Origin: Candidatus Brocadiaceae bacterium
Lineage (GTDB): Bacteria > Planctomycetota > Brocadiia > SM23-32
Reading direction: 5' to 3'
Length of the DNA stretch: 12,765 nt
NCBI GenBank assembly: GCA_003567495.1
Contig: PWZK01000101.1
Span: forward strand, 1-12,765
Of this stretch, positions 1-6,690 are shown in pieces. Every line of letters starts with the position of its first letter. The stretch's first letter is position 1. The position numbers and the translations under genes were made by a program. The notes below the pieces were generated by a model. The model had not been told where the DNA came from, did not search any database, and saw only the letters and a program-made list of their open reading frames with translations.

Positions 1-4
1 CGTT

Positions 5-46
5 AATTCCTCATTCCTCATTCCTAATTTCTAATTCCTAATTCTT
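5..46. repeat. Six-unit heptamer tandem repeat
   Basis: Six consecutive 7-bp units run AATTCCT, CATTCCT, CATTCCT, AATTTCT, AATTCCT, AATTCTT. The tract is AT-rich and noncoding. It lies about 70 bp before the point where recognisable sulfatase sequence begins abruptly, so it may mark or have helped cause the breakpoint. That link is inference. Confidence 0.8.
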
Positions 47-113
47 ATGTAAGCAACACTTACAGCGTCTCAATTAAATCTTTTTGCCAATAAAACAAGA
101 TAATTACAAATAA

Positions 114-806
114 GATACTAAGAATCATGCCCCACAGGAAAATGAGCCTGCGGCTATCGAAGTTATCAGAAATCAGCGCGGGTTCAGGAAATGGGTAAGT
201 AAGCATTGGGGAGAAGAACAATGGTGCAGACACCGCAGGGCTTATGCCAGATTGACTGAATTGGTCGATGCCCAAATTCAAAAAGTGCTGGACGCGCTTG
301 AAAAATCAGGTCAGTCCGAAAATACAGTTGTCGTATTTACTTCGGACCATGGGGATCATGACGGCAGTCATCTTCTGGAACATAAAACCGCTCTGTATGA
401 AGAAGCCTGCCGGGTGCCGCTGATCATACGCTGGGATGATAGGATTCCGGCCGGCTCTGCTTGTCGGCATGTTGTTTCAAACGGGCTGGATATTCTGCCG
501 ACATTGTGCGATCTTGCAGGCCGCAGCGCGCCTGAAGGTTTGAAAGGTTTTTCGCTGCTGCCCTTGCTGAGCAGTTACGAAGGAGATATTCGGAGAAGGG
601 ACCTTGTTCCGATTGAAAGTGAGTTCGGCAGAGCTCTGTGGTCCGAAGACTACGCCTACGTCAGGTATAATGTGCCGGGTAATGCAGAGCAGCTTTACGA
701 CCTGCGTAACGATCCAGGCCAGACGCGCAACGCTCTGTTTGACCCCCAAAACAGAGAAGTCGTTGAACGTTTCAGAGCGGATTTTGAATTGAGATTTTTG
801 AATTAA
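114..806 (+). pseudogene. Sulfatase, C-terminal half only
   Basis: The frame is open from the codon after a TAA at 111-113 to the TAA ending at 806, about 230 codons, whereas family members usually have 450-500. Sulfatase-like sequence is visible from about 126 (EPAAIEVIRNQRGF, then a W-rich stretch, then LTELVDAQIQKVLDAL). It continues through the alkaline-phosphatase-fold motif FTSDHGDHDGSHLLEHKTAL and YEEACRVPLIIRW, which carries metal-binding Asp/His and a conserved Lys. The N-terminal half with the formylglycine motif (C/S-x-P-x-R) and the first metal ligands is absent, so hydrolysis of sulfate esters is not expected. The only start in the intact part is a TTG at 252 with no clear SD, inside the homologous region. 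The frame has no internal stop, so the truncation is probably recent. It lies 27 nt upstream of the ATG of the isomerase remnant, a normal operon spacing. A fragment is much more likely than a short functional protein. Confidence 0.8.
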
Positions 807-833
807 TGGCAACGGATGGAACGGCAACTGATA

Positions 834-1376
834 TGAAAATACAACAACTTTTTTTCACTTGGATTTGAATATCTGGAAAACTTAGGTGGAGACGTTCGCC
901 TCCTAAGCGAAACCCAGCTGGCCAGAAAGGCCGACGACCCCGGAATCATGATCGGTGATAGGCCCGATGAGGTTCTCGCGACACTGGGAGGACGCGACGC
1001 AGCGGCTTGCTGGGACACCGGTCATTACCTGCAGGGCGTTAAGCGTCTCGGACTGCCGCGGCGCCCTTCGCCGGATTTTATCCGTGCCGTAACACATATG
1101 CACGTACACGACGTCATCGACGGCTCTGACCACTGGCCCCCCACAAAAAAAAGCAATATGGTGGCCGAATATGTTGCTCTGGCCGCCTCAGGGAGCCCTT
1201 CTATAACCCTCGAATACGATTATCTCAGGGCCTGTGACTCATGTGATCCGGGCCTTAAAACCCTGCTTGCGCATCTGGAAGGGACAAAAAATCTCCTGCG
1301 CGAATGGGCGAAGCGGGAGGTATGCGTCACCGGTTTTGATGCTTCGGCTGGTGCAAAAGAATCAGGCGCCTTATAG
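834..1376 (+). pseudogene. Damaged sugar-phosphate isomerase/epimerase (TIM barrel)
   Basis: The frame open from 837 to the TAG at 1374-1376 encodes the C-terminal two thirds of a xylose-isomerase-like TIM barrel (AP endonuclease 2 family). Visible family signatures are CWDTGHY, the THMHVHDV strand with two His, and ITLEYDY with a Glu. These are the usual divalent-metal ligands of such epimerases. About 180 codons remain of a typical 260-290. An ATG at 834 in another frame reads MKIQQLFFTWI and then stops. This resembles the MKI opening of the family, which suggests the original start survives and is joined to the C-terminal part by an internal deletion or frameshift. An ATG at 948 could start a shorter product but would lack several barrel strands. 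Partners of this family next to sulfatases usually process sugars from sulfated polysaccharides. The stop codon overlaps the stop of the mgtE relic on the other strand. Confidence 0.65.
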
Positions 1377-1484
1377 CCCCAATATATTGGTGGCCGTGGT
1401 AAAATATATTATTAGTCCTGTAAGATCGACGAGGATGGTCAGCATAGGGCCGGCGGCTATCGCAGGGGCTTTTTTCAGTGCAGC
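1371..1484 (-). pseudogene. Relic of a second mgtE 3' end
   Basis: On the minus strand, from about 1484 to the TAA at 1373-1371, there is an open stretch encoding AALKKAPAIAAGPMLT, then VDLTGLIIYFTTAT and NILGL before the stop. This is the last membrane segment of an MgtE. It matches the end of the intact mgtE next to it at 29 of 36 residues by my count. At DNA level the two copies align with an offset of 107 bp and about 80% identity. It has no start and lacks everything upstream of the final helix. The frame is open and ends with a natural stop, so this sequence probably diverged while still coding, as a paralog, before being reduced to a tail. It overlaps the final 10 bases of mgtE. Confidence 0.8.
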
Positions 1485-2854
1485 CCCAGTATAATGGTGG
1501 CCGTGGTAAAATATATTACGAGTCCGGTGAGGTCGACGAGGGTAGTGAGCATCGGGCTGGCTACCACAGCCGGGTCTTTTTTCAACGCTGCGGCCAGGAG
1601 CGGCAGGATCGAGCCGATAACGGCCGAAGATATAGCTTGCAGTGTCAGTCCCAGGGCAATGGCAAACGCCACTTTATGCAGGGCTATATCGATTTCAAAC
1701 CCCATAGAAAGAATAAAAACGTTTCCGAAAGCGAGGATGCCAAGAACGGCGGCCAGCAGCAATGAGATGCGGAATTCTTTCAGTATTATCTTTGCTGCGT
1801 TACTGACCGATATTTCTTTCAGGGCAAGCGCCTGAATTATAACAGAGGCCGACTGGCTGCCTATATTTCCGCCCGTATCGGCCACCATAGGCATGAAAAA
1901 CGCCAGGATGGCCAGTTGTTCCAGTGCCCCTTCAAATCCCTGCACTATTCTTCCGGACACCAACCCCAGCATGGCCAGTCCGACGATCCAGCCCACTCTG
2001 TTCGTAAAGTGTTTTCTTGCGTTTTGTCTCAGGTAAGATCCTGCCTGGTGTTCTCCGGAGATAGCCATAAATTTCTCCAGATCTTCGGTATGTTCCTGTT
2101 CGATAATGTCGATGGCGTCATCTTCGGTAATAATACCGAGCAGGGCGCCGTTATCGTTTACCACCGGCAGTGCTATAAGGTCGTACTCGGCGATCTTGCG
2201 GGCGGCATCTTCCTGGTCTTCATCAGCCTTCACAGAAATGACATCACGTTTCATCATATCTTCTATTTTTTTATCGGCCGGGGACAGGATCAGATCTTTG
2301 AGCGAAACGAACCCCAGCAGTTTTCGGGCGGGTCCGACCACGTAGCAATAGTAGATAGTTTCTTTATCGGGCGCTTCGCGTCGCACCTTTGCTATGGCAT
2401 CGCCTGCGGTCTGGTGCGGGGAGAGCATGGCATAATCCGAAGTCATAACGGCTCCGGCGGTGCCTTCGGGGAACGAGGCAAGCCTGCGTATATCTTCCCT
2501 TTCGGCATGGGCAAGTACCGGCAGCAGGGTATCATGTTTCTCAGGTGAGAGCGATTTCAGCAGGTCCACTCTGTCGTCCGGCGCCATTACGGTCACAAGC
2601 GTCGCCAGTTCACGGCGTGAGAGCGATTCGGCTATTGCGGTCTGGACATCAGCTTCAAGGCGGAAAAAAACCTCCGAGAGCGTCTCTCCCGAAAGCTGGG
2701 AAAGTATCCCCCAGATATCTTCAGGCTCAAATTCGGCAAGTGCCTCCGCAACATCCGCCGGGTGCGTGGATTCGCACAGTTCTACGACTTTCTTAACGTC
2801 GCCTTGTTGATATGCTTCTTTCAAATCGGCGGGATCATTGCTGGAGTTCGTCAT
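1475..2854 (-). CDS. mgtE: MgtE magnesium transporter
   Basis: 459 aa, normal family length. MgtE is a homodimeric inner-membrane Mg2+ channel gated by cytosolic Mg2+. Domains: MgtE N superhelix at residues ~30-130 (HPADVAEAL, LASFPEGTAGAVM), two CBS repeats at ~137-255 (second contains IALPVVNDNGALLGIITEDD), and a five-helix membrane domain at ~285-457. Pore signatures are FMPMVADTGGNIGSQS in helix 2 and PMLTTLVDLTGLVIYF in helix 5. D441 corresponds to the selectivity-filter Asp described for Thermus MgtE. The ATG at 2852-2854 is preceded by CCGGAGGA about 7 nt upstream, a strong SD. The C-terminus ends ...ILGLH with a TGA that lies at the junction with a duplicated mgtE tail, so His-stop seems to have been created by that rearrangement. 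The nfn gene ends 158 bp upstream on the same strand, so mgtE may have its own promoter. Confidence 0.96.
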   Translation of the reverse strand: MTNSSNDPADLKEAYQQGDVKKVVELCESTHPADVAEALAEFEPEDIWGILSQLSGETLSEVFFRLEADVQTAIAESLSRRELATLVTVMAPDDRVDLLKSLSPEKHDTLLPVLAHAEREDIRRLASFPEGTAGAVMTSDYAMLSPHQTAGDAIAKVRREAPDKETIYYCYVVGPARKLLGFVSLKDLILSPADKKIEDMMKRDVISVKADEDQEDAARKIAEYDLIALPVVNDNGALLGIITEDDAIDIIEQEHTEDLEKFMAISGEHQAGSYLRQNARKHFTNRVGWIVGLAMLGLVSGRIVQGFEGALEQLAILAFFMPMVADTGGNIGSQSASVIIQALALKEISVSNAAKIILKEFRISLLLAAVLGILAFGNVFILSMGFEIDIALHKVAFAIALGLTLQAISSAVIGSILPLLAAALKKDPAVVASPMLTTLVDLTGLVIYFTTATIILGLH

Positions 2855-2870
2855 TATAAATCCTCCGGAT

Positions 2871-2890
2871 GTAAATATTCAGTGAACCCC
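2871..2890 (-). repeat. Diverged copy of 20-bp dispersed repeat in mgtE leader
   Basis: The minus strand reads GGGGTTCACTGAATATTTAC and matches the repeat at 8983-9002 and 12133-12152 at 17 of 20 positions, with the first 12 bases identical. It ends a few bases before the mgtE SD, so it lies in the 5' leader of mgtE. The rest of the 2855-3012 gap holds a 10-bp palindrome CTAACGTTAG at 2998-3007. It also holds a loose inverted repeat, AAATCCG at about 2950 with CGGATTT at about 2984. I see no clear promoter or Mg2+ riboswitch in it. Confidence 0.55.
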
Positions 2891-3012
2891 GTTCCTCACA
2901 TTACCGCCGGCCTTGTTTTGACGGATTTCGGTTATTGACGTATAGCTCTAAATCCGGACGTGTTTTACCGGGGACTTCCTGCTCGGATTTTTAATCACTA
3001 ACGTTAGCCTGT

Positions 3013-5331
3013 CTAAAAGGTTTTTACGCCCGGTTTTGAAAAAGTTTTATTCGTTTTTTCTTTCAGGTAATCGTCGATGGCGAAAGCCGCATCTTTTCCC
3101 GCGCCCATCGCCTGTATCACAGTGGCGGCTCCGGTAACTATATCACCTCCAGCGAAGACTCCTTCGAGACTTGTCTCACCCGTGCCGGCTTCGGCGGATA
3201 TGGTGCCCCTATCGGTTGTCTTCAGCCCGGGTGTTGTCTGCGGCACCAGCGGATGCGGGCGGTTGCCGAACGCTACTATAACCATATCGACGGGCATTTC
3301 GAACTCTGAATCCTCCACGGGATAGGGACGCCGGCGCCCGCTTTCATCGGGTTCGCCCAGTTGCATGTCCACACATCTTAAACCGCGCACCCATCCCTGT
3401 TTGTCGCCCAGGATTTCAACGGCATTGCAAAGCCACCGGATATTTATACCTTCTTCTTTTGCGTGTTTTGTTTCTTCTTTTCGCGCGGGGCTTTCTTTTT
3501 CCGAGCGACGGTACACTATGGTGACCTCTTGGCCGCCCAGGCGTCTTGCAGTGCGTGCGGCGTCCATGGCCACGTTACCGCCCCCGAGCACGGCCACACG
3601 CGGCCTGATCATGACCGGTGTTTCATGGCGCCTGTCGTAGGCTCGCATAAGATTCACGCGCGTAAGGTATTCGTTGGCGCTCAGCACTCCATTAAGATTT
3701 TCGCCGGGCGTGCCGACGAAAATGGGCAGGCCGGCGCCGCTGCCGACAAACACGGCCATGTAGCCTTCTGCAAAAAGTTCTTCTATTGTGGCGGTTTTTC
3801 CCACTATGAAATTGGTTTTTAGCACGGCCCCCAGCGACAGCACATAATCGACCTCGCGTTGCACGATTTCCTTAGGTAGTCTGAATTGGGGTATCCCGTA
3901 TGTAAGCACGCCTCCCGGTTCGTGAAGTGCTTCCAGTATGACGGGTTCATATCCCATGCGGGCAAGCTCCCCTGCGGCCGTTAGCCCCGCCGGCCCGCTG
4001 CCGACGATGGCGACGCGGTCGCCCTTTTGCTGCGGGCATTCGGTTTTTGGAGTGGTATCGTGTTCATATTCGTAGTCGGCGGCAAACCGTTCCAGGTGTC
4101 CGATCGCTACGGGGTCGCCTTTACGGCCCAGGACGCACAGGTCTTCACACTGCACTTCCTGCGGGCAGACCCGGCCGCAAACGGCGGGCAGTGCGTTATC
4201 TTCCTTGAGAGCCCCGGCGGATTCGACGTATCGACCTTCTTCGATAAGTTTTATAAAACGCGGTATATCAACGCCCACCGGACATCCGTCCACGCACATC
4301 GGGTTTTTGCACTGCAGGCAGCGCCTGGCCTCGGCCCTTGCCTGCTCCGGGCTCAGTCCGCGGGGCACTTCGTCGAAATTGCGGATTCTGTCTTCGGCAT
4401 TCTGTTCCGGCATGGGTTGGCGCGGAATATCGGCCGGGCGTTCAGAACTTTCGGCGGCTTCCAGTTTTGCTTTTTGAAGCGTGGTATGGGCTATGTCGCA
4501 GGTGTGTGCCGGTTTATACTGTGGGAGATCTCTCTGCTCCGGTTTTGAGTTGTATTGTTTGAGCCGCCGGGTCAGTTCTGCGAAATCGACGAGATGGCCG
4601 TCAAATTCAGGTCCGTTTACGCACGCAAACTTTGTCTCTCCGCCCACGCTGACCCTGCATCCGCCGCACATACCGGTGCCGTCCACCATTATCGGGTTCA
4701 GGCTGACGATAGTCTTTATTCCATAAGGACGGGTGAGTTCGGATACGGCGGCCATGAGCGGGACCGGCCCCACGGCGTAAACTGCGTCGGGTCTGGCCCC
4801 CGACTCTATAATATCCTGCAGTATATCCGTCGGAAATCCTTTTACTCCTTTCGATCCGTCGTCTGTGGCAACGTGCAGCGTGTCGCAGAGCCCGGTCATT
4901 TCATCTTCCAGGATCAGCAGGTTCTCAGACCTGGCGCTTATTATACCTGTGAGCTTTTCCGATGTTACTTTGAGTGCTTCTGCTATGGGGTTTATAAGGG
5001 CTATGCCAAGTCCGCCGCCCATGCAGACTACATGTTCATATCGGCCCAGTTCTGTTGGCCGGCCCAGCGGGCCGGCAATATCGGGAATGTTATCGCCTGG
5101 CGCGAGGGCCGCAAGCGTTTTTGTGCTTTGCCCGAGTGCCTGAAAGACCAGGGTTATGGACAGGTGGGCCGGGTCGGCGCCTGCGATAGTGAGCGGTATT
5201 CGCTCGCCGCGCTCTGTCGCGCGCACGATAACGAACTGGCCAGGCCGGCGCTTTTGAGCTATTTTTGGCGCCCTGATAGTCACTTTATACGTATCCGGCG
5301 CCAGCTTGCTTTTGGAGAGTATCTCGTTCAT
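3013..5331 (-). CDS. Fused NfnA-NfnB ferredoxin/NAD(P)H transhydrogenase-type flavoprotein
   Basis: 772 aa from the chosen ATG at 5329-5331. The first part (1-260) is a ferredoxin-reductase-like FAD/NAD domain (RRPGQFVIVRA, MGGGLGIA) ending in a [2Fe-2S] motif, VDGTGMCGGC plus C237. The second part (300-772) is glutamate-synthase-small-subunit-like. It carries [4Fe-4S] cysteines (C338, C341, C346, C350, C385, C389, C395, C399), an FAD Rossmann motif GSGPAGL (444-450) and an NADPH Rossmann motif GGGNVA (583-588). In separate-subunit organisms these are NfnA and NfnB, which bifurcate electrons between NADPH, NADH and ferredoxin. Fused versions are usually annotated as DHOD B NAD-binding/NADPH-dependent glutamate synthase. 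No glutamate synthase large subunit is nearby, so an Nfn or sulfide-dehydrogenase role is more likely than GltD. A TTG at 5400 would add 23 residues without homology. Neither start has a good SD. It lies 80 nt downstream of ilvE, probably in one transcript. Confidence 0.9.
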   Translation of the reverse strand: MNEILSKSKLAPDTYKVTIRAPKIAQKRRPGQFVIVRATERGERIPLTIAGADPAHLSITLVFQALGQSTKTLAALAPGDNIPDIAGPLGRPTELGRYEHVVCMGGGLGIALINPIAEALKVTSEKLTGIISARSENLLILEDEMTGLCDTLHVATDDGSKGVKGFPTDILQDIIESGARPDAVYAVGPVPLMAAVSELTRPYGIKTIVSLNPIMVDGTGMCGGCRVSVGGETKFACVNGPEFDGHLVDFAELTRRLKQYNSKPEQRDLPQYKPAHTCDIAHTTLQKAKLEAAESSERPADIPRQPMPEQNAEDRIRNFDEVPRGLSPEQARAEARRCLQCKNPMCVDGCPVGVDIPRFIKLIEEGRYVESAGALKEDNALPAVCGRVCPQEVQCEDLCVLGRKGDPVAIGHLERFAADYEYEHDTTPKTECPQQKGDRVAIVGSGPAGLTAAGELARMGYEPVILEALHEPGGVLTYGIPQFRLPKEIVQREVDYVLSLGAVLKTNFIVGKTATIEELFAEGYMAVFVGSGAGLPIFVGTPGENLNGVLSANEYLTRVNLMRAYDRRHETPVMIRPRVAVLGGGNVAMDAARTARRLGGQEVTIVYRRSEKESPARKEETKHAKEEGINIRWLCNAVEILGDKQGWVRGLRCVDMQLGEPDESGRRRPYPVEDSEFEMPVDMVIVAFGNRPHPLVPQTTPGLKTTDRGTISAEAGTGETSLEGVFAGGDIVTGAATVIQAMGAGKDAAFAIDDYLKEKTNKTFSKPGVKTF

Positions 5332-5411
5332 ATACAGGAATATAAGAGCTTTTAACAGGCTTTTTTGAAAAAAGATGGGTCGCAGGTGAGATTGCGACAA
5401 ATAGTTGTTTT

Positions 5412-6284
5412 TTACTTTATAATCGAGTTATGGTGCGTTTCCTCGCGAAACATTTCCAGGAGCTTCAGGGTAGTCTGACCGGGGGCGCCGTCGCCTATCT
5501 GTCGGCTGTCTATCTTAACCACCGGTATTACTTCGGCGGCCGTGCCGGTAAGAAAGCATTCATCGGCGATGTAGAGGTCGAACCGGGTCAGTTGTTGTTC
5601 CTTTACTTTTACAGACGCGCATTCGGCAAGTTCCATCACCACTTTCCGGGTGATGCCTTCCAGTATGCCGGAATCCGGCGGAGGGGTGATAAGAGTGCCG
5701 TCTTTTACGATGAAAATGTTATCGCCCGTGCACTCGGCCACGGCGCCGGCACTGTTGAGCATTATAGCTTCGACGACCCCGGCCTGCCTGGCCTCTATCT
5801 TAGCCATAATATTGTTGAGGTAATTCAGCGATTTTATTTTCGGGCTCAGGGCGCTGTGCGAAGTGCGGGTGGTAGGGACTGTTATCACTTCCAGGCCGTT
5901 TTCATACATTTCTTTCGGATAGAGGGTGATAGAATCGGTTATGATGATGATCTGCGGGTTGGAACATTTTGCCGGATCCAGGCCGAGGGTTCCGCAGCCG
6001 CGTGTTACCACGATGCGGATATAGGCATCGGATAGGTTGTTAGCTTTGAGTGTCTGCAGTATTGCCTCCTGCAGTTCTTCCTTTTCAATCGGGATGTTCA
6101 GCGCTATTCCTTTTGCGGAATCGAAAAGCCTGTCTATATGTGCCTTACAGCGGAATACCTTTCCGTTATAGGCACGGATTCCCTCAAATATGCCGTCTCC
6201 GTAAAGCAGCCCGTGGTCGTAAACGGATATTCGGGCGTCTTCCTTTTCTTTCAGTTCGCCGTCGATATATACTTTTAGTCCCAA
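5412..6284 (-). CDS. ilvE: Branched-chain amino acid aminotransferase
   Basis: 290 aa fold-type IV PLP aminotransferase that transfers the amino group of glutamate to the keto acids of Leu, Ile and Val. Visible motifs: SVYDHGLLYGDGIFEGIR near the N-terminus, the PLP lysine in PKIKSLNYLNNIMAKIEA (K151 by alignment with the K-x-x-N-Y motif of IlvE), the class-IV signature ECTGDNIFIVKDG with E184, and FLTGTAAEVIPV in the C-terminal domain. The start is a TTG at 6282-6284. It is preceded by AAGGAGG with good spacing, and no ATG fits the homology better. D-amino acid transaminase or aminodeoxychorismate lyase share the fold, but the KSLNYLNN block and overall pattern favour BCAT. The Nfn fusion follows 80 nt downstream. 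Upstream is a 406-bp gap with a candidate promoter, so ilvE probably heads a transcript. Confidence 0.93.
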   Translation of the reverse strand: MGLKVYIDGELKEKEDARISVYDHGLLYGDGIFEGIRAYNGKVFRCKAHIDRLFDSAKGIALNIPIEKEELQEAILQTLKANNLSDAYIRIVVTRGCGTLGLDPAKCSNPQIIIITDSITLYPKEMYENGLEVITVPTTRTSHSALSPKIKSLNYLNNIMAKIEARQAGVVEAIMLNSAGAVAECTGDNIFIVKDGTLITPPPDSGILEGITRKVVMELAECASVKVKEQQLTRFDLYIADECFLTGTAAEVIPVVKIDSRQIGDGAPGQTTLKLLEMFREETHHNSIIK

Positions 6285-6375
6285 TTTATGCCTCCTTCAA
6301 CAGTGAGCTTTTTGGTCAGAGCCCGCATTTTATCGGACCGATGCACAGGTGATGATACATTAAATAACAGGTTAA

Positions 6376-6404
6376 AGGATACAATAAAATCGACTTCGGG
6401 GCAA
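6376..6404 (-). promoter_or_regulatory. Candidate sigma70-like promoter of ilvE
   Basis: On the minus strand a -35-like TTGCCC (6399-6404) and a -10-like TATCCT (6376-6381) are separated by 17 nt. The start codon of ilvE lies about 90 nt downstream. Both boxes are imperfect, so this is a weak prediction from sequence alone. Confidence 0.3.
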
Positions 6405-6416
6405 GCGCCTGCGCAC

Positions 6417-6439
6417 TTTCAAGGACTTACGCCTTGAAA
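6417..6439. repeat. Perfect 8-bp hairpin
   Basis: TTTCAAGG at 6417-6424 and CCTTGAAA at 6432-6439 flank the 7-nt loop ACTTACG. The left arm and loop contain AGGACTTACG, which also occurs at 8994-9003 as the end of the 20-bp dispersed repeat. It has no T-tract on either side, so it is a poor terminator and more likely part of a repeat family. Confidence 0.6.
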
Positions 6440-6533
6440 ATGTGGCGCCTTCGGCGCGGTTGTCAAGTCCTGGTTTAAAATTGACACTTTGTACTGCGCA
6501 CACTACTGATTTTTTCGGGGTGAATGTGCGGCC

Positions 6534-6549
6534 GCACGCGCGCGCGCGC
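6534..6549. repeat. Alternating purine-pyrimidine tract (Z-DNA-prone)
   Basis: GCACGCGCGCGCGCGC is a 16-bp strictly alternating run dominated by CG steps, a composition known to favour left-handed DNA under negative supercoiling. It lies between lolD and ilvE. Any function is unproven. Confidence 0.7.
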
Positions 6550-6600
6550 TCGAGGAACTCACGCCGCTTCGCGATGAATCGCACTCGGCATGTTGTAGCA

Positions 6601-6630
6601 TATAGGTCCTTTTAGGTCCTATAAGTCCTA
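6601..6630. repeat. Three 10-bp direct repeats (TAGGTCCT family)
   Basis: Three successive decamers read TATAGGTCCT, TTTAGGTCCT and ATAAGTCCTA, so the core (T/A)AGGTCCT recurs at one helical turn. A similar string, ATAAGTCCCTATA, occurs at about 12161. A helical-phase spacing could suit a DNA-binding protein, but equally this is a known style of short intergenic repeat. Confidence 0.6.
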
Positions 6631-6690
6631 TACATCGACTTAATTCTTCGTACACTAACAATTTGTTGTTAATGTTGCGATATTAAGTGT

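Larger units (their letters stand above)
6285..6690. other. 406-bp gap with hairpins, alternating purine-pyrimidine tract and short repeats
   Basis: I see no credible gene here: the one minus-strand open frame (6372-6584) is Arg-rich, matches no family I know and translates the hairpins. The gap contains a perfect 8-bp hairpin at 6417-6439 (TTTCAAGG, 7-nt loop, CCTTGAAA). It also has a GC-rich hairpin with a short TTC/TTCG loop at 6445-6457, a 16-bp alternating purine-pyrimidine run at 6534-6549, and three 10-bp repeats at 6601-6630. It separates lolD from ilvE where a permease gene might be expected. Confidence 0.6.

Noticed and set aside
60..281. Minus-strand 73-codon frame ending in a hydrophobic helix
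   Set aside because: It lies opposite recognisable sulfatase sequence from about 126 onward, and the hydrophobic part comes from AT-rich DNA. It has no SD and no family resemblance.
1916..2548. Plus-strand 210-codon frame opposite mgtE
   Set aside because: It is an antisense shadow of mgtE, whose domains are clear in the minus strand.
2950..2995. Loose inverted repeat AAATCCG ... CGGATTT followed by Ts on the plus strand
   Set aside because: The stem is only 7 bp with a loop of about 27 nt, and no plus-strand gene ends here, so I do not call it a terminator.
2855..3012. Possible Mg2+-sensing riboswitch upstream of mgtE
   Set aside because: I see no M-box-like set of conserved helices in the 158-bp leader. 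The only clear elements are a repeat copy and a short palindrome.
4555..5355. Plus-strand 266-codon frame opposite the Nfn gene
   Set aside because: It is a shadow of the well-supported minus-strand gene and has no motif of its own.
6372..6584. Minus-strand 70-codon Arg-rich frame
   Set aside because: It translates hairpins and the CG run, and its composition reflects those repeats with no recognisable domain.
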